From contig NZ_JAINDZ010000013.1 in assembly GCF_019802345.1 (NCBI RefSeq), positions 59,705 to 123,704 of the forward strand: 64,000 bases of DNA, read 5' to 3'. This DNA comes from Methylosinus sp. Sm6. GTDB lineage: Bacteria > Pseudomonadota > Alphaproteobacteria > Rhizobiales > Beijerinckiaceae. Position 1 is the stretch's first letter, and every line of letters starts with the position of its first letter. Below the pieces are notes generated by a model. The model searched no databases. It saw only the letters and a list, made by a program, of their open reading frames with translations, and was not told the origin of the DNA. Position numbers and translations under genes: made by a program. Of this stretch, positions 50,809 to 60,085 are shown in pieces.

Positions 50809-51735
50809 ATGAGCGAGCAGATCGCCGAAGCCGCGCCGCCGGCGCGCTATGCGATGGGCGCGCTGTTCGGCGTTTCCGCCGTCTGCGTCTGGGCGACCTG
50901 GATCGCGGTCACGCGGCTCGGCGTCACGACGACGCTCTCCGTCTATGATCTCACCATGCTGCGCTTCGGCGCGGCCGGCGCGCTGCTGGCGCCGGTGGTT
51001 CTGCGCAAGGGCCTCGCGCTCGAACGGCTCGGGCCGTGGGGCCTGTTGATGCTCGTCTGCGGCGCCGGCGCCCCTTACGTTCTGGTGGCGGCGAGCGGGC
51101 TGCGCCTCGCGCCCGCCGCTCACGCCGGCGCTCTGCTGCCCGGCGCCATGCCGATGTTCGTCGCGGCGCTCGCAGCCGTGCTGACCAGGGAGCGTTTCTC
51201 CGCGAGCCGTAAGCTCGGCTATGGGCTGATCGCCGCAGGCGTCGCGGCGATCGCGCTCGGAACGGCGCCGCTCGCCGACGGCGCGCTCGGCCATGTTCTG
51301 CTGCTCGGCGCCGCTTTCATCTGGGCCTGCTATACGATCGTGCTGCGCGCGGCGCGTCTCGATTCGCTGCATGCGGCGGCGCTGGTCGCGACCGGATCGC
51401 TGCTGCTCTATGGGCCGATCTATCTCGCGGCTTTTGGCGCGCGGGCGCTCGAGGCGCCGCTGCACGACGTTCTCTTCCAGACCTTGTTTCAGGGCGTGCT
51501 CGTCTCCATCGTCGCACTTTATTTTTTCGGCAAGGCGATCGAGCTGCTCGGCGCGTCCGCCGGAGCGGCCTTCGCGGCGCTGACGCCGCCCATGGCGGCG
51601 CTGCTCGCCGTGCCGATCCTCGGCGAGATCCCCTCTCTCGTCGAGCAGGCTGCGCTGCTCTGCGTCTCGCTCGGCGTCTATCTCGCGAGCGGCGGCCGGC
51701 TTCCGGACGTCCTGCCGCGCCGCGGACGCGACTGA
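50809..51735 (+). CDS. EamA/DMT-family transporter
   Basis: A 308-residue protein with ten hydrophobic helices arranged as two EamA halves (about residues 12-145 and 160-295). The second half has the family start HVLLLGAAFIWACYTIVLRA and end AAFAALTPPMAALLAVPILG. It should be a drug/metabolite exporter of unknown substrate. The ATG at 50809 follows GAGGAAAGG; an earlier in-frame ATG at 50773 is weaker. It is divergent from nagZ and not clearly linked to it. Confidence 0.9.
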   Translation: MSEQIAEAAPPARYAMGALFGVSAVCVWATWIAVTRLGVTTTLSVYDLTMLRFGAAGALLAPVVLRKGLALERLGPWGLLMLVCGAGAPYVLVAASGLRLAPAAHAGALLPGAMPMFVAALAAVLTRERFSASRKLGYGLIAAGVAAIALGTAPLADGALGHVLLLGAAFIWACYTIVLRAARLDSLHAAALVATGSLLLYGPIYLAAFGARALEAPLHDVLFQTLFQGVLVSIVALYFFGKAIELLGASAGAAFAALTPPMAALLAVPILGEIPSLVEQAALLCVSLGVYLASGGRLPDVLPRRGRD

Positions 51736-51828
51736 CGCGGAACGAGTCCGCGGGCCCCGGGCTATCCTCGGCTTCGTCCCGCGTCGCGCGCGTCAGCGAG
51801 CCGCGGCGGGACGCATGCGGAGGAGAAA

Positions 51829-52063
51829 GCGCCGGCAAAATCCAAAGCGCAGCAACAGGCCGCGGGGGCCGCGCTCGCCGCCAAGCGCGGCGAGATATCT
51901 CCGAGCGAGCTGAAAGGCGCGTCGAAATCCATGTACGAATCGATGAGCGAGGATCAGCTTCGCTGACTTCGCCGCGACGAAGCGCAAGGGCAAGCCCGAG
52001 CAATCGAGGGAAAGGATCGATTCGAGCTCGAATGGACGCAACCCGCTTGGGACAATCACGTAG
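51829..52063 (+). pseudogene. Broken DUF3008-family gene
   Basis: Reading from 51832 gives PAKSKAQQQAAGAALAAKRG, EISPSELKGASKSMYESMSE and then DQLR, the core of the small DUF3008 family, which normally starts MPA(T/K)SKAQQQ. Here the codon before Pro is GCG, so the start is gone although a GGAGGAG site remains just upstream. After DQLR an extra base gives TGA; one frame over, DFAATKRKGKPE continues, the usual C-terminus. So there are two lesions. The rest of the 394-base gap between the transporter and the SWIM gene shows nothing else. Confidence 0.85.
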
Positions 52064-52129
52064 ATCGGCTATTCTCGCCGCGCTGTTTCGTTTCAGCCTA
52101 TTCGTCGCCAGAAGGCGCAAGGTGATTTG

Positions 52130-53539
52130 GTGGCGCTCACACTCTCTCGCATCGAGGCGCTCGCGCCGGACCAGGCTTCGCTCGCCGCGGCGCGCAAGCT
52201 CCTGAAGCCGTCGAGCTGGCCGACTTTGGCGAGCGACGGACAGGGGCTCGTCTGGGGCGAGGCGCAGGGCTCCGGCTCGGCTCCCTATCGCGTCATCGTC
52301 TGCGAGACCGACGCCGGCTATAAATGCACCTGTCCGAGCCGAAAATTTCCCTGCAAACATTCGCTCGCGCTGATGTGGCTGCGCGTCGAGGGCAAGGCGA
52401 GCTTTGCGCCGGGCGAGGCGCCGCAATGGGTGCGCGACTGGACGGCGCGTCGACGCGGCCCCTCCGCCGAAGCCGCCGAGCAGCCCCCGCGCGAGGCATC
52501 GATCGCGAAGGCGATCGAAGAAGAAAGCGCCAGCGCGAAGGCCGATCCCGAGGCGGAGGCGCGCGCCGCCGCTCAGCGCGAGAAGAATCGCCAGGCGCGC
52601 GAGGCGGGCGTGCTCGCGGGGCTGGACGAGCTCGATGTCTGGCTGAAGGATCAGATCGAGCGCGGCCTCGCCGTCTTCGTCGCCGATGCGGCTTCGTCCT
52701 GCCGCAAGATGGCGCAGCGCCTCGTCGACGCCAAGGCGCCCGGCCTCGCGACGCGCCTCGACAGCCTGCCGGCGCGGCTCTTCAGACTGGCGGAGCCGCT
52801 GCGTCCGCAGGCCGCAGCCGAGGAGCTGGGGCTTTTTCATCTGCTCGCGGAAGCCTATCGACGGCAGGCGTCGCTCGATGCGCCGCTTCGCGACGACGTA
52901 CGCCAATTGATCGGCTGGACGCAGACGCGCGAGGCCCTGCTCGCCGACGCCGGCGCGCTGCGGGTCGCGGATCGCTGGCGCGTGTTCCTCACGCGCGCCA
53001 TCGTCCAGCCGGATCGGCTGCGGCGCGTAGAGACCTGGCTTTTGCGCGAGAGTGACGCGCAAGGGCCGCGTTTCGCGCTGCTGCTCGATTTCGTTCCGCT
53101 CTCCGGCGGCGGCAATGTTTCCGCCTATTCGACCGGAGACGGGTTCGAGGCCGAGCTCGTCTATTACGCCTCGCCCGCGCCGATGCGCGCGCTGGTGGCG
53201 CGCCAGATCGGGCCTTCGGCGCAGAGCCCCGCGGCGCCCCTTCCCGGGCAGTCGCTCGGACAGGCCTTCGAGACCTATCGCAGCGCGCTCGCCGCGCGGC
53301 CATGGCTCGATGTCTGGCCGATGGCCTTTCGCAATGCGCACGTCCGACGCGCCGCCTCCGGCGCCTTTCTCGTCGATGAGACGGACGCCGGCCTCGCTCT
53401 GCCGCTCGCCCCGGAGCTGGACGGCGCCGCGCCCGGCCTCGCCATGGCGTCGCGTCTCGACGGCGTCGGTCTCTGGGATGGGCGCGGATTTCTCCTCGCC
53501 GAGGCGAGCTCCGATCTCGGCCGATGGACACAGGCATGA
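52130..53539 (+). CDS. SWIM zinc-finger protein, first gene of the five-gene cassette
   Basis: About 469 residues. The SWIM motif C-x-C-x6-C-x-H is intact: YKCTCPSRKFPCKHSLALMW, with Cys at about 66, 68, 75 and His 77. A long charged, probably coiled region (residues about 100-180, rich in Ala, Glu and Arg) follows, and the C-terminal part is a helical/beta domain I do not recognise. SWIM fingers bind DNA or proteins. Start: a GTG at 52130, or a TTG one codon earlier. The stop overlaps the next ATG in ATGA. No membrane segment. Confidence 0.85.
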   Translation: MALTLSRIEALAPDQASLAAARKLLKPSSWPTLASDGQGLVWGEAQGSGSAPYRVIVCETDAGYKCTCPSRKFPCKHSLALMWLRVEGKASFAPGEAPQWVRDWTARRRGPSAEAAEQPPREASIAKAIEEESASAKADPEAEARAAAQREKNRQAREAGVLAGLDELDVWLKDQIERGLAVFVADAASSCRKMAQRLVDAKAPGLATRLDSLPARLFRLAEPLRPQAAAEELGLFHLLAEAYRRQASLDAPLRDDVRQLIGWTQTREALLADAGALRVADRWRVFLTRAIVQPDRLRRVETWLLRESDAQGPRFALLLDFVPLSGGGNVSAYSTGDGFEAELVYYASPAPMRALVARQIGPSAQSPAAPLPGQSLGQAFETYRSALAARPWLDVWPMAFRNAHVRRAASGAFLVDETDAGLALPLAPELDGAAPGLAMASRLDGVGLWDGRGFLLAEASSDLGRWTQA

Positions 53540-54966
53540 AGCGCGCGGCCGTCTCCTCCCTGCTGCCCGGCTTCGTCGTCGGGACGTCGCGACGGACGCC
53601 GGATTATTCGCGGCTCGCCCTTCCACCCGCCGATCCGAAAGCCGATCTGAAAGCGCTGGCGCTGCTCGCCATGGCGCTGCGCTTCGCGCCGCCGCTTGCG
53701 CCGGATACTTTTTTCGCCGCGAGCCCACGCGATTCCGCACGGCGCCTCGTGACGCAGGAACAGCGCGCGCTGATGCTGCGTCTCTTCGCATCCGGAAAGC
53801 CGGCGCTCGCCCCGCAGGACGATCTCGCTTTCGCCGTCGCCCTGGCGCTGGAGCGCGCGCGCGTCGCGCCGCATCCGTTCGACTTTCATCGCTTGGAGCC
53901 GTTTCTGCGCACACATGCGGAACGGCTCGGCGCCGACGCGCTGGCCTTCATCGAGCGCGACAAGGCGGTCGAGGAGCGGCGCGGCTATTTCGATGCGGAG
54001 TTCGTCGTCGACGACAATTGGAACGACGCCGCGCCGGCCCGCCGCGTCGATTTTCTCGAGCGACGCCGCTCGAGCGATCCGCGACGCGCGCGCGAGCTGG
54101 CGGAAGCGGCTTGGCCGGGCGAATCCGCCGACATGCGCTTTCGGCTGCTGAAAGCCCTGCGCGTCGGGCTCTGCATCGAGGACCGCGCATTTCTGGAAGG
54201 GCTCGCCAAGGATCGCGCGCCCAAGGTGCGCGATCTCGCCGCGCGGCTTCTCGGCAAGCTCGCCGGCGCCGATCCGATGCTGGCCGAGGCGATGACGCGC
54301 GTGCGTGTCGGAAGCCAGGGGCTGCTGCGCAAGCGCCTCGCGCTGACGATGGAGCTGCCGGCGACGGTGGCCAAAGATGGTTGGCGCAACTGGGTGCGCG
54401 AAACCTTCGCCGAGATCGACATCGCCGATTTCGTCTCGGCGGTCGGCGCGACAGAAGAGGAAGCGGTGGAGGCGGCGAAGGGCGATGCGCCGCTGCTCGG
54501 CGCGATGCTGCTGATGGCTCTGCGCGCTCGCCGCTTCGACCTCATCCGCAAGATCGCGCCCCTCGGCGTCGATCCGCTCTGGCTGCTGATCGAGGATTTC
54601 TTCGCCGACAGTCTCGATCTTCCGCCGGAAGATCGGCAGGCCTTCGCCGCCGCCATCTTGCAGGCGGATGCGCCCAATGCTCGGGGCGCCGGACTTCTGA
54701 CGCAGGCGATGAACCGGCTGCTGCGCATTCTCGAAGCCCCGCTCGCCGCGTCGACCTTCGACCATCTTTTGCAGATGGCGATGAAAGCCGATGCGCAAGC
54801 CGTCGATGCGGCGCTCTCGTCGCATCTCGTCGCTTTGGCGCCGGCCGAACGCCTTGCGCGCCTGCGCTCGCGTCTCGAGGCCGGCGCCTCGGACGCCGCC
54901 GCTCACACCCTCCTCGCGCTCGATCTTCTCGACAGTCTCGAAAGCGTTTCGACCCATGACAACTGA
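53536..54966 (+). CDS. DUF5691 protein
   Basis: A 476-residue helical protein that I match to DUF5691 from order and context. It opens with SSLLPGFVVGTSRRTPD and has a HEAT-like middle: SSDPRRARELAEAAWPGESA, DMRFRLLKALRVGLCIEDRA, then FLEGLAKDRAPKVRDLAARL. That pattern suggests an alpha-solenoid scaffold. The ATG at 53536 overlaps the SWIM stop; an ATG at 53524 is also in frame. It overlaps the next gene by 11 bases. No catalytic motif is visible. Confidence 0.8.
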   Translation: MKRAAVSSLLPGFVVGTSRRTPDYSRLALPPADPKADLKALALLAMALRFAPPLAPDTFFAASPRDSARRLVTQEQRALMLRLFASGKPALAPQDDLAFAVALALERARVAPHPFDFHRLEPFLRTHAERLGADALAFIERDKAVEERRGYFDAEFVVDDNWNDAAPARRVDFLERRRSSDPRRARELAEAAWPGESADMRFRLLKALRVGLCIEDRAFLEGLAKDRAPKVRDLAARLLGKLAGADPMLAEAMTRVRVGSQGLLRKRLALTMELPATVAKDGWRNWVRETFAEIDIADFVSAVGATEEEAVEAAKGDAPLLGAMLLMALRARRFDLIRKIAPLGVDPLWLLIEDFFADSLDLPPEDRQAFAAAILQADAPNARGAGLLTQAMNRLLRILEAPLAASTFDHLLQMAMKADAQAVDAALSSHLVALAPAERLARLRSRLEAGASDAAAHTLLALDLLDSLESVSTHDN

Positions 54967-56050
54967 CACGAACGAACAGAAATTGCGCCGAGCCGCCGAA
55001 GAGATTTTCGCGCAGGAGCTCGACGCGCTGCGCCGCGGCGACGACCGGCCCCGGCCCGAGAATTGGCTGATGTCGCCGCAAGCGGCGGTCACTTATCTCG
55101 TCGGCGGCAAGGCGAAAGACGGAACGCCGATCTCGGCCAAATATGTCGGCAATCGGCGCCTCGTCGAGACCGCCGTCGCGACGCTCGCGACCGATCGCGC
55201 GCTGCTGCTGCTCGGCCTGCCGGGCACGGCGAAATCATGGGTGTCGGAACATCTCGCGGCGGCCGTCTCCGGCACGTCGAAGCGGCTCATCCAATGCACC
55301 GCCGGCACGGATGAAAACCAAATTCGCTACGGCTGGAACTACGCCATGCTGCTCGCGCATGGTCCCTCGATGGACGCGCTCGTCAAGACGCCGTTGACGC
55401 GCGCCATGGAGGACGGGAGCATCCTTCGGCTCGAGGAGCTGACGCGCATGGGCTCCGACACACAGGACACGCTCATCACTGTCCTGTCGGAAAAGACGCT
55501 GCCGATCCCCGAGCTCGACACCTCCATCGACGCGCGGCGCGGCTTCAATGTCATCGCCACGGCCAATAATCGCGACAAGGGCGTCAATGAATTGTCCTCC
55601 GCCTTGAAGCGGCGCTTCAATGTCGTCGTGCTGCCGTCGCCCGCGACGCTCGAGGAGGAGACCGGCATCGTCGTCAAGCGCGTGCGCGAGACCGTTTCCA
55701 CGCTCGGCCTGCCGCCGATCAAATCGCCGGATGCGGAGCTTTTGCGTATCGTCACCCTGTTTCGCGAATTGCGCGACGGCAGGACGCTGAACGGCAAGAT
55801 CAAGCTGAAGACGCCCTCGGGCTCGCTCTCCACGGCGGAGGCGATCTCCGTCGGCGTCGGCGCCTGGGCCGAGGCGGCGCATTTCGGCAAGGGCGCGATG
55901 GCGCCCGAGCATATGGCCGCCAATCTCGTCGGCGCCGTCGTCAAGGATCCGGTACAGGACATGGTCGCGCTGCAGGAATATCTCGAAAATGTGATGCGCT
56001 CCCGCGACGGATGGGACGATCTCTATGGCGCGATCCGCGATGTGATCTGA
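54956..56050 (+). CDS. MoxR-family AAA+ ATPase
   Basis: A 364-residue AAA+ protein. Walker A is LLLGLPGTAKSW with Gly at about 87 and Lys at about 93; the Walker B position reads ILRLEELTRMGSDTQDTLIT, sensor 1 GFNVIATANNRDKG, and the arginine-finger region ELSSALKRRFNVVVLPSPA. MoxR ATPases work with VWA partners to remodel or activate proteins. The VWA gene at the end of this cassette is the likely partner. The Walker B acid context (LEE rather than LDE) is somewhat divergent. Confidence 0.92.
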   Translation: MTTDTNEQKLRRAAEEIFAQELDALRRGDDRPRPENWLMSPQAAVTYLVGGKAKDGTPISAKYVGNRRLVETAVATLATDRALLLLGLPGTAKSWVSEHLAAAVSGTSKRLIQCTAGTDENQIRYGWNYAMLLAHGPSMDALVKTPLTRAMEDGSILRLEELTRMGSDTQDTLITVLSEKTLPIPELDTSIDARRGFNVIATANNRDKGVNELSSALKRRFNVVVLPSPATLEEETGIVVKRVRETVSTLGLPPIKSPDAELLRIVTLFRELRDGRTLNGKIKLKTPSGSLSTAEAISVGVGAWAEAAHFGKGAMAPEHMAANLVGAVVKDPVQDMVALQEYLENVMRSRDGWDDLYGAIRDVI

Positions 56051-56106
56051 TACGAGTTCCAGTTGATCGGTTCTGGATGGTCGCGTCGCGATCGCCAATC
56101 CCTCAC

Positions 56107-56203
56107 CCTGAGGAGCCCGCGCAAGCGGGCGTCTCGAAGGGTGGGCCGCAGCGCGCGCCCTCTCGAGCATCCTTCGAGACGCGCCCTTCGGGCGCTCCTC
56201 AGG
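56107..56203. repeat. Inverted pair of palindromic repeats between MoxR and DUF5682 genes
   Basis: A 34-base unit at 56107-56140 (CCTGAGGAGC ... GTCTCGAAGG with an inner GC palindrome) is repeated in reverse at 56171-56203. It fills most of the only long spacer (202 bases) in the five-gene cassette. A third copy lies at 63928. Confidence 0.9.
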
Positions 56204-56252
56204 ATGGGGACGTGGGGTTTGCCTCGCGACGCATCGATCAGCCGGAAACAGC

Positions 56253-58523
56253 ATGACTCCATGGATAGCTGACACGATGGATTCTCGCCTCCGCATTCTC
56301 GGCATTCGCCATCACGGGCCGGGCTCGGCGGCGCTGCTCGTCTCAGCGCTCGACGAGCTCGACCCCGCCGTCGTGCTGATCGAGGGCGCGCCGGAAGGCG
56401 AGGCGCTCGCGCCGCATGTCGGCGGCGACGCCTTGAAGCCGCCGGTCGCCATGCTGTTCTACGCGCCGGGCGAAGAGAAGCGCGCGATCTTCGCGCCTTT
56501 CGCGGAATTCTCGCCGGAATGGCAGGCGATGCGCTGGGCGCTCGCGCACGGCCGTCCGTTGCGCTTCATCGATTGGCCGGCGAGCGTCTCTCTCGCCGTC
56601 ACGCAAGAGGAGAAGAATGCGGACGAGAATGCGGAGACGCCGCGCGCCGACCCGCTCGATCTTCTCGCGCAGGCGGCGGGCGTCGCCAATGGCGAAGCGC
56701 TGTGGAACGCGCTCGTCGAGGAGAGCGGCGGCGCCGGCGATCCGGTCGCCGCGTTCGCCGCCATCGGCGAAGCGATGACCGAGGCGCGCCGCCATGCGGA
56801 AGAGAGCGAGGCCGCGACCTCTCGCCGCGACGCGATCCGCGAAGCCTTCATGCGTCTTGCGATCCGCAAAGCGCTGCAAGATTTCGACGGCGTTGTCGTC
56901 GCGATCGTCGGCGCCTTTCATGTCGGCGGCCTCCGCGAAAAGGTTTCGCCCGCCACCGACAAGGCCGCGATCAAAGGCCTCGCGAAAGTCAAGGTCGAGG
57001 CAACCTGGGCGCCCTGGACCGACAGCCGTCTCGCCTTCGCGTCGGGCTATGGCGCCGGCGTCGTCTCGCCCGGCTGGTTTCGGCATCTCTGGCGCGCCTA
57101 TCGCGACGAGACGTTCGAGCCCATGTGTTTCGCCGCCGGCTGGCAGGCGCGCACGGCGGCCTTGCTGCGCGCGGAGGGCTTCGCCGCCTCGCCTGCTTCC
57201 GCCATAGAGGCGGCGCGGCTCACACTGTCGCTCTGCGGGTTGCGCGATCTCGCGACGCCCGGCCTCGACGAGATGCACGAGGGCGCGCTCGCGGCGCTCT
57301 GCCATGGCGATCCGCTGCCGCTGCGCGTCGTCGAGCGGCGGCTCTATATCGGCGAGACAATCGGCGAGGTTTCCGGCGATGCGCAGCAGAACCCGCTCGC
57401 GCGCGATCTCGCGCTCTGGCAGAAGCGCGTGAGGCTGGAGCCCAAGGATATCGAGAGCGAGATACGTCTCGATCTGCGCACCGAAGCCGGCCTCGCGAAA
57501 TCCACGCTGCTGCATCGGCTGCTTCTGCTCGGCGTCTCCTGGGGGACGCTCGTCGAGGCGGACGCCGGCCGCGGCACGTTTCGCGAAATCTGGCGCCTCT
57601 CCTGGCGTCCGGAATTCTCGGTCGCGCTCGCCGAAGCGCTGATCCATGGCGTCACCATAGAAGAGGCCGCCGGCGCCATCATCCGCGACCGCGCGGCGCG
57701 TTGCGCGCGCGTGATGGAGCTGGCCGAAATTGTCCACGCGAGCCTCGTCGCCGATCTGCCGGACGCCGCCGCTGAGGCGATTTCCGCGCTCCAGGCGCTC
57801 GCCGTCGACGCCAGCGATCTCACCGAATTGATGCTCGCCGTCGCGCCGCTCGCCGGCGTGCTGCGCTATGGCGTCGCGCGGCGGCTCCCCGAGGAGGCGT
57901 TGCGGGCGCTGGCGCATGCGCTCGCGGTGGAGATCAATGCGGGCGTGCGCATCGGCTCGCGCCAGCTCGCCGCCGATGTCGCCGCGACGCGCGTCGCCGC
58001 CATGCGCGGCTTCGACGAGGCGCTGGCGATCTTCGACGCGCCCGAGCTCGTCGCCGGCTGGCGCAGGGCGCTCACGCTGATCGTCGAGGACGAGCAGAGC
58101 GCGCCGGCCGTAGCGGGCTTCGCGCTTCGGCGCCTCCTCGATCTCGGCCTCCGGAGCGCGGACGCCGCCGCCGCATCCTTCGCGTGGCGCATGTCCGCCG
58201 CGCCATTGGAGGCCGGCGCCTTCCTCGAGAGCTTCATCGCCGGCGGCGCGGAAATTCTGCTTCAGGACGCGGCGCTGCTCGCGCTCGTCGACGCTTTCAT
58301 CGTCGATCTCGACGACGACTCCTTTCTCGCAATGCTTCCCCTGCTGCGGCGCGCCTTCTCGGCCTTCGACAAAGCGGCGCGAGCGCGTCTCCTCGACGGC
58401 GTCGCGCAAGGGCGGCGCACGCTCTCGCATGCTCCGGCGCCGAAGCTGGAGGAGGATGATCCGGCCTTCGCGGCCGCTTTGCCCTTGTTGCTGCGCATTC
58501 TCGGACTCGAGGCCGCGTCATGA
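56253..58523 (+). CDS. DUF5682 protein
   Basis: A 756-residue soluble protein assigned to DUF5682 from its opening and its place in the cassette. It starts LRILGIRHHGPGSAALLVSA and LDPAVVLIEGAPEGEALAPH, which is reminiscent of the TraB/erythromycin-esterase-like group that binds ligands through His and Glu residues; a later VVAIVGAFHVGGLREK fits the same fold. The C-terminal 400 residues are helical. ATG at 56253 has GGAAA upstream; one at 56277 is an alternative. It overlaps the VWA gene in ATGA. Catalysis is unproven. Confidence 0.8.
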   Translation: MTPWIADTMDSRLRILGIRHHGPGSAALLVSALDELDPAVVLIEGAPEGEALAPHVGGDALKPPVAMLFYAPGEEKRAIFAPFAEFSPEWQAMRWALAHGRPLRFIDWPASVSLAVTQEEKNADENAETPRADPLDLLAQAAGVANGEALWNALVEESGGAGDPVAAFAAIGEAMTEARRHAEESEAATSRRDAIREAFMRLAIRKALQDFDGVVVAIVGAFHVGGLREKVSPATDKAAIKGLAKVKVEATWAPWTDSRLAFASGYGAGVVSPGWFRHLWRAYRDETFEPMCFAAGWQARTAALLRAEGFAASPASAIEAARLTLSLCGLRDLATPGLDEMHEGALAALCHGDPLPLRVVERRLYIGETIGEVSGDAQQNPLARDLALWQKRVRLEPKDIESEIRLDLRTEAGLAKSTLLHRLLLLGVSWGTLVEADAGRGTFREIWRLSWRPEFSVALAEALIHGVTIEEAAGAIIRDRAARCARVMELAEIVHASLVADLPDAAAEAISALQALAVDASDLTELMLAVAPLAGVLRYGVARRLPEEALRALAHALAVEINAGVRIGSRQLAADVAATRVAAMRGFDEALAIFDAPELVAGWRRALTLIVEDEQSAPAVAGFALRRLLDLGLRSADAAAASFAWRMSAAPLEAGAFLESFIAGGAEILLQDAALLALVDAFIVDLDDDSFLAMLPLLRRAFSAFDKAARARLLDGVAQGRRTLSHAPAPKLEEDDPAFAAALPLLLRILGLEAAS

Positions 58524-59686
58524 CGGCGGACAAGGAACGCATGCGCCGCTGGCGCCTCGCCATCGGCGGCGAGGAGGCGGAGGCCGCGCTCGACGATGAG
58601 GATCAGCGCCTGTCGCGCGCGCTCGGCGCGCTCTATGAGAGCGCGGGGAACGGCAAGCGTCGCGGCGGGCTCGGCGCTTCGGCGCCGCGCGTCGCGCGCT
58701 GGATCGGCGACATTCGCGAGTTCTTTCCGGCCTCGGTCGTCGAGGTGATTCAGAAGGACGCCTTCGAGCGCCTCAACCTCAAAGCGCTGCTGATGGATCC
58801 CGAGTTCATCGCGACGCTGGAGCCCGATGTGCATCTCGTCGCCGATCTCATGTCGCTGCGCTCGGCCATGCCGGAAAAGGCGAAAGACTCCGCGCGCCTC
58901 GTCGTGCAACATGTGGTCGACGAGCTGATGCGGCGCCTCGCGCATAAAACGCTGGAGACGCTGCGCGGCGCGCTCGACCGGCAAAGGCGCACGCGGCGCC
59001 CCCGCGCGGCGGACATCGACTGGCCGCGAACCATCGGCGCCAATCTGCGCCATTATCAGCCGGAGCATCGCGCCATCGTGCCCGAGACGCTGATCGGCTT
59101 CGCGCGCCGGTCGAAGCAGCGCGCCGACATCGATCATGTGATCCTCTGCGTCGACCAGTCGGGCTCGATGGCGCCATCGGTCATCTATGCGTCGATCTTC
59201 GCGGCGGTGATGGCCTCTCTGCCGGCGGTGCGAACCTCGCTGGTCTGCTTCGATACAGCGATCGTCGATCTCACCGAGCAATTGGCCGATCCGGTCGATG
59301 TGCTGTTCGGCGTCCAGCTCGGCGGCGGCACCGACATCAATAAGGCGCTGGCCTATTGCGAAAGCCTCGTCGAGCAGCCGGCCAAGACGCATCTCGTTCT
59401 GATCAGCGATCTCTTCGAGGGCGGAAACGCGAAGGACATGATCGCGCGCGTCGCTGAGCTGAAGCAATCGGGCGTAAATGTCATCGTCCTGCTCGCTCTG
59501 TCGGATCTCGGCCGCCCCGGCTATGACGCCAATCACGCCGGGCTGATCGCCGCGCTCGACTGCCCGGTGTTCGCCTGCACGCCCGACCAGTTTCCCGACC
59601 TCATGGCGACGGCGCTCACCGGGCAGGACATCGGCGCCTGGGCCGCTGCGCATGACATCGCCACAGTGAGGGCGAGTCCGTCGTAA
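58520..59686 (+). CDS. VWA (MIDAS) domain protein, last gene of the cassette
   Basis: A 388-residue protein with a C-terminal von Willebrand A domain. The MIDAS is complete: ILCVDQSGSMAPS with Asp at about 212, GGGTDINKAL with Thr at about 271, and LVLISDLFEGG. The N-terminal 190 residues are helical and basic (FARRSKQRADIDH precedes the domain). Soluble VWA proteins of this kind act as adaptors for MoxR ATPases. It overlaps the DUF5682 gene by four bases. No signal peptide or membrane helix. Confidence 0.92.
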   Translation: MTADKERMRRWRLAIGGEEAEAALDDEDQRLSRALGALYESAGNGKRRGGLGASAPRVARWIGDIREFFPASVVEVIQKDAFERLNLKALLMDPEFIATLEPDVHLVADLMSLRSAMPEKAKDSARLVVQHVVDELMRRLAHKTLETLRGALDRQRRTRRPRAADIDWPRTIGANLRHYQPEHRAIVPETLIGFARRSKQRADIDHVILCVDQSGSMAPSVIYASIFAAVMASLPAVRTSLVCFDTAIVDLTEQLADPVDVLFGVQLGGGTDINKALAYCESLVEQPAKTHLVLISDLFEGGNAKDMIARVAELKQSGVNVIVLLALSDLGRPGYDANHAGLIAALDCPVFACTPDQFPDLMATALTGQDIGAWAAAHDIATVRASPS

Positions 59687-59744
59687 AATAGTAGCGGGTC
59701 TCGGCCTGGGAAACGTCGAACCTCTCCCGTCAGCGACGGCCGCG

Positions 59745-60050
59745 TCACTCCACGGCCAATCGCTCCGCCAATTCCGTCACATCGTCCCAATTCAAATAGT
59801 GGCGCCCTTCGACCGTCTCCACATGAACGCCGTCTGCAGCGACTGCGGCCGAGAACTCCACATCGCCTCCGACCGGGCTCAGATAGATAAAGTCGGCGCG
59901 CCGCCAGTCATAGGCCAGGGCGGTGAAATTGCGCGACAATGTCCGGCCCTCTTCGAGGGTCAGGTCGAAATAGACCCGCTCGCTCAGCATCATTCGTAGC
60001 ATTTCGCCGAACAGCCGATGCGACACGCGTGCGACGAGCGGATAGTTCAT
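59745..60050 (-). CDS. Small protein of unknown function downstream of the metal ATPase
   Basis: About 101 residues, acidic, with no membrane segment or Cys. It begins MNYPLVARVSHRLFGEMLRM and has YDWRRADFIYLSPVGGDVEF in the middle, which suggests a small alpha/beta fold. I recognise no family. It is the third gene of a minus-strand run, 35 bases after the 178-residue unknown, and is convergent with the VWA gene. Confidence 0.65.
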   Translation of the reverse strand: MNYPLVARVSHRLFGEMLRMMLSERVYFDLTLEEGRTLSRNFTALAYDWRRADFIYLSPVGGDVEFSAAVAADGVHVETVEGRHYLNWDDVTELAERLAVE

Positions 60051-60085
60051 CCGGCTTCGCTCATAGGGGAGCCGCCTCGCGTCGA

